A stretch of 64,000 nt of DNA, taken from assembly GCA_000333855.2 (NCBI GenBank), contig CM007318.1:104921-168920 (forward strand), given 5' to 3'. The notes under the pieces were generated by a model. That model saw nothing but the letters and a program-made list of their open reading frames with translations. It ran no database searches and was not told the DNA's origin. Shown here piece after piece: positions 19,145 to 27,886 of the stretch. The first letter of the stretch is position 1. The number at the start of each line of letters is the position of its first letter. This DNA is from Endotrypanum monterogeii (taxonomy: Eukaryota; Euglenozoa; Kinetoplastea; Trypanosomatida; Trypanosomatidae). Both the position numbers and the translations under genes were made by a program.

Positions 19145-21157
19145 GTGGGTGAGACTGTGCTCAGGTGTAATACCTGAGAGAAAGTGTTCATCTTCATGGG
19201 GTAAAAGGAAGGAGGCTCGCGTGTGTGTGTGTACCTGTGTGTGTGTGTGTGTGTGTGTGGCGGTCGCTGCCTGAGGTTTGCCCATCTTCAAAGTCAGCGA
19301 AACGGGCTTGCCATGCGTTACACCCTCCTGCATTGCATTTTCACGGAGTGACTAGGTAACTCAGTGTAGTTTCAGCAACACTGAGAGGATGCCTCTAATG
19401 GAGCATGCTTGTGCTCAGGGTGTGCACATCTGTCTTTGTCCCTCTGTACACTTCCGTAAGTTCATACACTTAAAAGCTAATATGTCATTCTGAAATGCAC
19501 TTCTGTGTACACACACATACATACACTGTGGGCCCTGTCCTCACACGTGACACGTTACCTTTCCCCATGCGTTTTTTGTAGGGATAGGTACCCTTGTGCA
19601 TCTCATCACCACCATGAGTTCTTCACCGGCTAGTACTATCCTTAACGTTGTGGCTGAACTCTGCTCAGTCGAACCCTGTTTTCTCCGTATTGTCTGTTTC
19701 CGATTTCTCCTCTCTTTTCCTGTCTTCTACTTTGTCCACATACACGCACTTCTTCGTGAACCCTCGGTGACACACACACACGCACACACATGAGCCAACG
19801 TACAATACATACCACCGACAGCTCCAATAACCGTCACTCTTAATTTCATTCTCTTCCTCATATCCCCGCTCCCCTGCCCCTTTGCCATTAACCCCGATTC
19901 TCTCTCTCTCTCTTTCCATAGTTTGTCATTCGGTAGCTTCCCCCTCTTGACTTTTAAACCCCTTTTCACTTCCAGACTACACTGGCCTCCTCTCTTCTTC
20001 TTTCTCCCCTTCCCCTCTCTCTGTGAGACGCACGTATACAAGTGCACGAGGAGAGAAAAAAAAGTAACCCAAAATCAGAGTCCTACACCCCAGGAATATC
20101 CCTCCCGGGGGGGATTTCGGAAAGAAAAAAAAAGTGTTCGCATCCACATTACATTGCGTGTCGCCGCCACACACACACACTTGCGTTATCACTTTATTTG
20201 TATATATAGCGAGTGGGGGGGGGTTCGGTATACTTCCTTTTTCCTTTCCCCTCTCTGAAAAGACTTGGTATGTAGATAAGCGGTTGTCCATGTAACACGT
20301 TTGCGGGAATTGAGAAGACTGATCACAATTCGCCCTGATCTAGCTGGATCCTCCATCGCGTGTATCGACACGAACCTCACGGCCAGATTACACGCGCATT
20401 CACCAACTACTGCATTTCTTGCTCTCAGACTCGCAAACAAAAAAAAAACACAGAATAAAATTCAAAAAGAAGCTGGGTTGTAACGACTGGAGACATAGAG
20501 TATCCCTGAGAAACTCGTAGGGGAGCGCCCATTGAAAGTAGTGTACCCTCGCACATCTCAGCTCCCTCCTCCACTCCTCTTCCCATTTTAATTTTTTTTT
20601 CTTTTTCTTTCTTTGGTACTCTCCTCGTAGTTGTATGCCCCCCTCCCTTCCCTCCCTCCCTTTGCAAATCTTTTTCAACCCCCCCCCTACCCTGCGTCCA
20701 TCTCTGTGGGTCTCCCTGATTGCTGGTGTACGTGTGCTTTTCGGTTGTTGTTATTGTTTCTGGTTTGGGGCTGATTTTTCATTCGACAGGCCAACGGGTG
20801 TGTGGCTGAAGCGATAGTCCTCTCCTCTTTTATATTGTCTCTCTCTTTTTCTGTGTGCGTGTGTGTCTTGGCTTCCCTAAGACGAGCAAACGTAGCTTCT
20901 GTCTGCCCGGTCCCCTCCATACATTTGGCTCTCCAAGTACTGATTTTTTCCTCCTCCCCACCCTTTTTTTTTGGTTGCTGTCGTTGTTGACGGCCTATCT
21001 GTTAAATTTTTTTTTGTTTGTTTGTTTGCGCCTCTCTTTCCCATTTTTTTTTTCCCAATACCATCACCGGCACGCGACCATCGGGTACACAGTATATTTC
21101 TCGGTCCCCCCCCCACTCCTCCCTCCCCCCCCCTCCTCCCCTCCTTTTGATCCAACA
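19145..21157. other. Spacer between the PUS1-like and START genes
   Basis: 2 kb without a credible gene. Holds a TG microsatellite (about 19219-19259), a CT-rich run near 19898-19915, several poly-C and poly-T tracts, and a pyrimidine-rich stretch (about 21011-21058) followed by AG near 21088, the likely acceptor for the START gene. Confidence 0.7.
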
Positions 21158-22231
21158 ATGTTCAAGTTTATCTCCTCTGTAGGTGACACTGCGTATAAGG
21201 TTGCAGAAAGGAGCGGCCTCGCCGCCGGTTCTGAGCAGCCGCCGTACCCGTGTGCCTTCCCTCTGCAGGTCATAGAGGACAACGAGGACACCGACACCAC
21301 GGAGCGCGTACTCAACGACACATTTGCCGCAGTTCAAGACCTCCTCAGCGATGACCTTCCGCTGCTGAACCGCGCCCTCTCAGACACAAAAGCTGGGAAG
21401 GGGTTCGAGCAAGTGGATTTCACCGACCGTGAAGGCGACATTCGTCTTTTCACTCGCCGCCATGTTGGCTCTTACAACTTTGCCCGCGCTACGTTAACGC
21501 TGGATGACGTGACACCGGCACAGGTGCTCACCTTAATGCACGCCCAGAACATAGCCGAGCGCAAGTGTTATTCGAACAGCATCGATCAGTACCTAGTCCT
21601 CACACGCAACCCCAAGCTACCGGCACAATACATCGGTAACGATAACGATCACCTTGATGAGCTCCATCGCATGGGGATTCGTGACTGGCACATCGAATAC
21701 AACCGCTACAGTGCCCCGCCCCCGGTGGCGGCCCGTGAATTCATTAATCTGGTCGAAAAGCGCTACGTCCCGGAGCAGCAGTGCCACTACATCTACGGCA
21801 CAAGCGTCGATTACCACGACGCAAACGGCATTCCCGTCAGTAAAGAAAAATGTGTTCGCGGCGCTGTCTTGTTTGGATGGCGCTTCCGAGTGGTTGGACG
21901 CAAGACGTTCTGCACGTATGTTTCGTGCATGAACCTTAATGGGTGGGCACCGACATTCATTGTGGGCTGGATGAAGACTGAGATTGCGAAGGAGCTACAA
22001 AACTCAAGGCGCCTGTTGTATAAAAGTGCCCAACTTTCTCGCAGCGCCAAGGCATGTTCTGAGTATACAAAGGATCGGCCGACAGAGTGGGACACGGTCA
22101 TTGCTGCTGGTAGCGGCAATCTCAATAGAAGCGATGCGTTGCCGAGGTCATCTGTGCAGTGGGGCTGCGCTGCAATGATGTGCGAAGAAAAACGCCTACT
22201 AGAGCATGAGGAGCCCGTTGTCTTTGAATAG
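21158..22231 (+). CDS. START-domain lipid-binding protein
   Basis: 357-residue protein with a single START domain (about residues 85-300), a helix-grip fold that carries sterols, phospholipids or ceramide between membranes. Seen: blocks typical of the family, namely GDIRLFTRRHVGSYNFARA, QYLVLTRNPKLP, YGTSVDY, and the closing FCTYVSCMNLNGWAPTFIVG with the long C-terminal helix WMKTEIAKELQNSRRLL. No signal peptide or transmembrane segment is visible, so a cytosolic role is inferred. The open frame extends upstream to 20855, but that part is pyrimidine-coded Phe/Leu/Ser-rich sequence in the leader, so the ATG at 21158 is chosen. The ligand cannot be read from sequence. Confidence 0.8.
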   Translation: MFKFISSVGDTAYKVAERSGLAAGSEQPPYPCAFPLQVIEDNEDTDTTERVLNDTFAAVQDLLSDDLPLLNRALSDTKAGKGFEQVDFTDREGDIRLFTRRHVGSYNFARATLTLDDVTPAQVLTLMHAQNIAERKCYSNSIDQYLVLTRNPKLPAQYIGNDNDHLDELHRMGIRDWHIEYNRYSAPPPVAAREFINLVEKRYVPEQQCHYIYGTSVDYHDANGIPVSKEKCVRGAVLFGWRFRVVGRKTFCTYVSCMNLNGWAPTFIVGWMKTEIAKELQNSRRLLYKSAQLSRSAKACSEYTKDRPTEWDTVIAAGSGNLNRSDALPRSSVQWGCAAMMCEEKRLLEHEEPVVFE

Positions 22232-22607
22232 ATCAGTCGAATGCAATCCACAGACGCAGTGAAAAGGGGAAGTGGCGTGCGGAGAAAGCATAGCACAGTA
22301 TATAATGCACAAAGTAGACTAGCGGTCTGTCACGACAAGAACGGGAAATCGACGTCTGTGCATAATAGATACGGCACAATCAAGTAGATCTTCATTGGTC
22401 GCTGTATACGTGCTTCTTGCGCTCCCTCTATCTTCTCCCACACTTTCTGAATTCTTCACTACTTCCAACCATCTCCCCGCCACAGGCCGCCTTACAATGA
22501 TGTCTTCAACCGGAGTGGGTGACATGACCATGGTTCTGTGAAAGCATTCGCGGTTAATGCTCCTGTAGTGACATGGGTATGCACTATATCCCCCCCCCTC
22601 TGCCGCA

Positions 22608-22644
<37 letters not shown>

Positions 22645-23789
22645 GTGTGTGTTGGTATATATATATCTAAATATATATGTGTAGATATATATACATACAC
22701 AGGCATATTAACAAATGTTTTCTAACTCATGCTTGTGCCCTCCTCTTTTTGACCGGCGCGCGCCTCACCACACATATTTAGCCCCCTCTCCCTCCCCCCC
22801 CCCCAGAAGCGAATGTTCTTGACTATTTTTTTTTCCCCGTACGCGTTAGTTCTTCAACCATCTTTTTTCTTTCCTTTTCGATATGTTCTCTCTCCCTGAC
22901 TTCTTCAGGCTGACTAGAAAGGCGGCAGCATCTGTCAGCGCCCCTCCCTGTTCTTCTTCTTCTCCACCACTCCCTGTACTCTTTTATTCACCTAGTGCAC
23001 CCGCCGGCTCATCACGCGGATGTGCTCGGTGGAAAGTTCGGCCTCGGCCTGCGGTGTTGTAGATCGTCTTGTGGTTTTGCTGTTCTTGTGGTTCTGGTCT
23101 TTTCTTCTGTGCTCATTTTACCACCAAAAAAAAAATAATAAATAAATCCCGCTACTTCAAATACGATGAAGGTGCTGACCATCTGGACACAACAGAATTG
23201 TGTGGGGCTTTACACGTCCCCCCTCCCGTCATCCGTGCGGGCATGAGTGAAAGTGGTCCCTTTCTCAAAAGTGGGTGCGGAAGAGCAGTACTCGCTTCCT
23301 CTCTCTCTCTCCCCTCCTTCTCCCTCCCCCATCCACACACCATACGACACCAACCTAAAGATAGACCTCCCAATGGGAACCACGTGGAGCGGACTTCTCT
23401 AACTGGGGCGAGCGAAGCGCTGACATGAGACGGAGTGAGACAGGCCGAGGAAACCGTGTTGGGTGTGTGCCAGTGAGGAGGTCCTTCGCGAAGCGAAACA
23501 AAGGGATATGTACCCAGGGGTCTCCTTCCGAGATGCGTCCTGTATACCGACCCGGTAGACATCGAACGGCGACCGGATAGATGCTTAGCCACCGCACACC
23601 GTCTGGCGGGTAACGGCTACACACGGTTTTCCGAAAGACCTCCTGACCGCACTGCTCATCGTTCACGGTATAAGGTGTTTCCTGAAAAGTGCGACGCACA
23701 CACACACACACACACCTAGAGGAAATACTGTCAACATTGTGGAGAAGTTGAACCCACCACCCAACTGACTCACGATGTTGCACGCAGCG
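22232..23789. other. 3'UTR/spacer after the START gene
   Basis: Contains TA/TG microsatellites (22612-22652), poly-C and poly-T tracts, and an A-rich patch at 23125-23147. A GC-richer unassigned segment (about 23160-23690) has open frames on both strands but no recognisable protein; it may be older retroposon sequence. Confidence 0.5.
22612..22652. repeat. (TA)n(TG)n microsatellite
   Basis: TA repeats followed by TG repeats in the 3' region of the START gene. Confidence 0.9.
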
Positions 23790-24550
23790 CCAGGAGGGGT
23801 GCGTGTGTTCTGCATAGTACTCCTTGGGATGGGGGCTGCCAAGGCTGGCTACTCCACCAACCGCCATCCGCACACATCCTGGGTGTCGTGTGATTGCCAC
23901 AGAGTGGCAATCCAGGGGCGTTGGCATTCCGGGAAAGCCGTGAAGGGGAGGGAAGAGGGGTGAAATGCGATGTCTGCCCCCTGTGGCCACACCCTCAGAC
24001 CCGGCTCACGTTCAAGTACAAGCACTCGGCGGGCAACGCGGATATAGGAGCAACCCCTTCCCCAAGGCCTTCTCTGGCCCGGCATCCGTGTCCAAAAGCC
24101 GCGAGGACTCTCTTCTTGCTCCTCGCAGCGTCTGCGAAAGCACACCGACTGAGGACTTTGTGGCAGCTCTCCGGCGAGCGTCCTGAAGCGAGCTAAGGAA
24201 TGGCAACAGCCGTTGGGTGGCCATCCTTCATCCCCCATGTCGCACGATCTGATGCGAATGTGCAATGTAGCTTGCTGATGAGCAAGTCTCCGCTCACAGG
24301 AGCGCGTCGAGCATTGAGGCGGGTGGGGGAGTGGCGCGGGACTGAAGGCATCGGCGCCCATTCCATTTTTCAGGGTGATTGCGGCTCTCACTGTACTGCG
24401 ACCTGAGGAGACCCATCCACCGATCGGGGAGGGGCTTCAGGGAGGAACTGCCGCAATTTACGTATCGTCATCGAATCGCTTTGCTTTTCCCCTGTCCTCC
24501 TTCTCTCTTCTCTATGTTGCGGTAAAAAAAAGAAAAGAAAAAAGAATCAC
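23790..24550 (+). mobile_element. Probable SIDER-type degenerate retroposon
   Basis: About 760 bases that differ from the flanking microsatellite-rich spacer: GC-rich, non-repetitive, with no coding frame, and ending in a C/T-rich stretch then an A-rich tail (about 24521-24550). This agrees with my memory of Leishmania SIDER elements, short degenerate retroposons of the ingi/L1Tc clade that sit in 3'UTRs and can affect mRNA stability or translation. The stretch about 23970-24110 looks familiar as SIDER sequence, but I could not search. The location, in the 3'UTR of the START gene upstream of DHS, also fits. The 5' boundary is approximate and target-site duplications were not resolved. Confidence 0.5.
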
Positions 24551-25121
24551 AAAAATGTTGGTGTTTAGGTGGTGGGTAGGGTGTGCGGGGGTGGGGGAAT
24601 GAAGGGGTGTTCCTCCCCTGGACACGTCGCTGAACCATTGGTGCTCGGCTATAGTCTCATAATGCAGGGCGGCACGCTGTCAGGCGGACATGATGCCTTT
24701 AAAAATGCATCAGAAGAATAGGCCCTCTTTACGCGTGCCTTGCTATGTTTTCACATCTGCTCGTATGCCTTACCGAGTTTTATTTGGACATTCTTCTCGT
24801 ATCGAATGTCTTTTTCTTGTTTTCTCCCTTTCATACCCCTTAGCTATGCTTCGCCTCTGCGCTTCAGCAGCACATCTCTCCGATAAAAGGATTTGAGTAG
24901 CAGACAAACCATCCTAGCACATTGGAATACGCCACATCTTGGAGCAACTGTACCTCCCCCCTCCCCCCCCCCCGCAGTCTCTCATGCTGTGAGCAATGGA
25001 TTCTTGTTGTTTTTTCAGTCACTGAACTTGTCGCTGCACCCCGCCTCCCTCCCCGTTTTCATAAGCACACGTGAAAAAAAAAAGAGTAAGAATAATACAA
25101 TAATACACCAAAATAAAGCTC
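24551..25121. other. Spacer and 5'UTR before DHS
   Basis: Poly-C runs, T-rich sequence and a good acceptor (TTGTTGTTTTTTCAG) with the AG at 25017-25018 give a DHS leader of about 103 bases. No gene is seen. Confidence 0.65.
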
Positions 25122-26795
25122 ATGGCGAACATTGCCGAGTCCGCCGTTCTCGTATCCTCAGCTGAAGCAAATGAGGCGGTTGCGAGACTGACACACGTCG
25201 GTGGCCCCGAGTCCGGGTTCGACAGCGCACAGCACATCATCGAGTCGTACCCCAGAATGGGATTCCAGGCAACACATTATGGTCTCGCCTGCTCCATTGC
25301 TCGCCGTATGATTCAGAGGCAGCTGCCTTCGAGGGTTTATCAGATGAAGGATGGCAAGTACGTGCTGGCACCGCGCAATATCGGCGAGGACGGGAAAGCC
25401 GAGGGACGGGAAAAAGTGTACCCGAGCCTGTTTCTGGGGGTGACCGCCAACCTAATGGGCACGGGCTGCCGCGACGCGATCCGTTTTCTTGTCCAGGAGG
25501 GCGTGGTCCGTCGTTCGACAGATGCGTCTGCAGACGGCACAGATGATCAACTCATGTTTACTCGACTAAAGGAAGAATACACCGAGACGTACGGTGTCCC
25601 TCCACACGCGGACGAGGAGGAGCTTCGATTCCATTCTTTTCTTTGCTCCATTGTTCTGAGTGGGGGTGGGGTGGAGCATGACCTACGCCGCGCCTGTGCA
25701 ACCTATACAGTGCATCAGTACGCCAGCGAAGCACCCGATCGGGCATCAGTGCCTGCCGCTACTCAAGCAGTGGTCAGTGCGGTGAGGCCGGCGCGCTTTG
25801 GGAATGTCTGGTACCCAAGGCAAGGCAGCGCCGGCTCTGAGCTCTTCGACTCCCTTATGAATATTTTTGTTCGTCGTCTCTGCACACGCCAGGCACGACT
25901 GCGCGAGGCTGCGGAGGCTAAGCCAATCCCTGATAAGTACAACGATGTGTGCAGCTGGTCTGTGACACCCAGCGAGGTGTGGGCGCTGTGTGGGTTATGG
26001 TTGGTCGACATGCTTGCGGAGGCGCTGAGGGCTCTGCAGAACACAACGTCTCGCGTGACGAACAACATTTCCGCGCCAGTCACAGAACCGGTGAAGCTGA
26101 ATAGCAAATGTGAGGGAGGGGAGTCAGGTGTCGATGTGGACGCGGAAGCTCTCTATCGTGCGGAAGCTCTCAGCAGGGCACGTACCACGGTCGTCTACTG
26201 GGCAGCCCTGCAGCAAGTCCCTCTGTACAGCCCCTCCTTCGTCGATGGCGACATTGCGGGCTACCTGCTGCCCCTGCCAACCCCGAGCGAAGTGAAGGGA
26301 ACTCGCAACACATCTTTGTCCCCCACCACGCAGGTTGTTGACGAGACCCCAGTGGTTGAGAAGCTGAAGTTAGATCTCGTCCGTGATGTTCACTCCATCA
26401 ATAAGCTCGCCATGCTCAGCAAAAAGACTGGTATGCTGATCTGCGGCGGCGGTGTTGTCAAACATCACGTGTGCAACGCAAATCTTATGCGGAACGGTGC
26501 TGACTTCACGATAATTATAAATAACGGCCAAGAGTTTGACGGCTCTGACGCGGGTGCGAAGCCTGAGGAAGCACTTTCATGGGGTAAGGTGCGGATGGAG
26601 GGGGAATTCGTGAAAGTGTATGGGGAGGTGAGCACATACCTTCCGTTATTGGTGGCGGAGGTCTTTGTGCCTGTGGTGCGGCAGCGTAGAGCGACAGAAG
26701 ACGCGCTACTGCGGAGGAAAAACTTTGCGCGAGGTCGCCGTCACCGAAAAATGTTGCAACGCACTCCCACTCACGTGTTAGAGAAAGATATCTAG
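25122..26795 (+). CDS. DHS: Deoxyhypusine synthase, catalytic type
   Basis: 557-residue enzyme that uses NAD and spermidine to transfer an aminobutyl group to a lysine of eIF5A, the first step of hypusine formation. Seen: N-terminal FQATHYGLACSIARRMI, FLGVTANLMGTGCRDAIRFL and SIVLSGGGVEHDL. The C-terminal core carries NKLAMLSKKTGMLICGGGVV, KHHVCNANLMRNGADFTI, NNGQEFDGSDAGAKPEEALSW and GKV, with the reactive lysine at K489. The order and motifs match eukaryotic DHS throughout. The human enzyme has about 369 residues, so this one carries large insertions, mainly about residues 190-390. Trypanosomatids are known to have two DHS paralogs, an active-lysine form and a regulatory prozyme, that assemble together. 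The retained K489 and the insertions make this the catalytic member (DHS34 in Leishmania, from memory). The 5'UTR starts at the acceptor 25017-25018. Confidence 0.92.
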   Translation: MANIAESAVLVSSAEANEAVARLTHVGGPESGFDSAQHIIESYPRMGFQATHYGLACSIARRMIQRQLPSRVYQMKDGKYVLAPRNIGEDGKAEGREKVYPSLFLGVTANLMGTGCRDAIRFLVQEGVVRRSTDASADGTDDQLMFTRLKEEYTETYGVPPHADEEELRFHSFLCSIVLSGGGVEHDLRRACATYTVHQYASEAPDRASVPAATQAVVSAVRPARFGNVWYPRQGSAGSELFDSLMNIFVRRLCTRQARLREAAEAKPIPDKYNDVCSWSVTPSEVWALCGLWLVDMLAEALRALQNTTSRVTNNISAPVTEPVKLNSKCEGGESGVDVDAEALYRAEALSRARTTVVYWAALQQVPLYSPSFVDGDIAGYLLPLPTPSEVKGTRNTSLSPTTQVVDETPVVEKLKLDLVRDVHSINKLAMLSKKTGMLICGGGVVKHHVCNANLMRNGADFTIIINNGQEFDGSDAGAKPEEALSWGKVRMEGEFVKVYGEVSTYLPLLVAEVFVPVVRQRRATEDALLRRKNFARGRRHRKMLQRTPTHVLEKDI

Positions 26796-27886
26796 GGGGT
26801 GGAGTCTGATTATGCTGGCGTGCACGTGCTTACTCTCGATTTGGCGTATGTGTGAGGTACGGGGAACGAGGAAGGAAGTCGACGATGTGTGTGTGTGTGT
26901 GTGTGTGTGTGAAACATGGTGTGGTGCTTTAAGGTCCTTGTCTTTATCAGTACTAACCATTCCCCCCCCCCCTCTCGCCCTCCTCCCTTCTGTTGTAGCG
27001 CCGCAAACCGTTTCTGTACCCGCTTTAGTCTCACCCTGAACTCTGCTTTTTTTTTTTTTTGAGATCTAGCTTCGAGTCGCTTCTTCTTTGAAGATGCACA
27101 AAAACACACGTCAAGATGAAGCACTTATATGCACGCTTACCAAGAGGGGAAGTGTAGTCGGCGCTGTACCAAGCCGCTGCGTTTGTGCAGTCAGAAATCC
27201 GCATGAAAAGAATGTCCACCGCAAGTTTTATGCCATAGGTGACACGACGACCTCACCGACTCCTCTTGTCTTTCCCTTCCATTATTTTTACGCGCTCCAT
27301 TTCCGACGCTTACACCGGCATTTGCCTAGACGCCAGCATCACGCGCGCACAACATCAGCGGTACAACTTGAGAAGAATGCACGCGAACTTGAAAAAAAAA
27401 GAGTGTGGCATCATTGGCGGGCGCGACGCGAATTGAGTGCAGCGAAGCTTTCGCTTATTTTGAAATAAGGCCTACGCCAGTAGAGTGAACGGGGAGGGGC
27501 AGCGCGGGGGGGGGGAGTAGTGGTTTGAAAGCTCGCAATTGTGCTGGGGGAAAGCGGGAAACAAAAAAAAAAAAGTTGAGTGTCTGTCTGCCTGGGTGCT
27601 TTCCTGAACAGGAACTGCATTAGGGGCGTGTATCACTCTGAAAGCGCCCATTTTTTTTTTTTAAGTCGCATGTCCTGCCTTGTCACTTCACGGGCTCGCA
27701 TTGGCGGTTGAAGAAAAATATACCCCCCCCCTTCGCTGTTTATCATCGTTCCTCTGTCGCTCCTCTTCCTATGCTCCCCTCCACCCCCCCCCACACACAC
27801 ACACACATACACATAAATACGCAAGCTCACATCTCCATCGTGAAATAGCTTCACTTTCTCCCTAGAGGAGAAATAATTTATTCGTC
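26796..27886. other. Spacer between DHS and the BCS1-like gene
   Basis: Holds a TG microsatellite (about 26887-26912), poly-C/T tracts and CA repeats (about 27792-27808). A modest open frame at 27088-27468 encodes a charged C-terminus but matches nothing I recognise and is not called. Confidence 0.6.
27848..27865 (+). promoter_or_regulatory. Trans-splice acceptor for the BCS1-like gene
   Basis: C/T-rich stretch ending in CCTAG with the AG at 27864-27865 gives a very short leader of about 21 bases before the ATG at 27887. Confidence 0.5.

Noticed and set aside
20855..21157. Upstream extension of the START-protein frame
   Set aside because: The extension is encoded by pyrimidine tracts (Phe, Leu, Ser, Pro runs) typical of leader sequence.
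23355..23990. Minus-strand open frame of 211 codons in the START-DHS spacer
   Set aside because: No domain is recognised, the strand is opposite to all genes, and it overlaps the SIDER-like region; probably chance.
27088..27468. Possible small gene of 126 codons between DHS and BCS1-like genes
   Set aside because: The C-terminal part looks helical and charged, but the frame crosses a pyrimidine tract and matches nothing known; not enough support.
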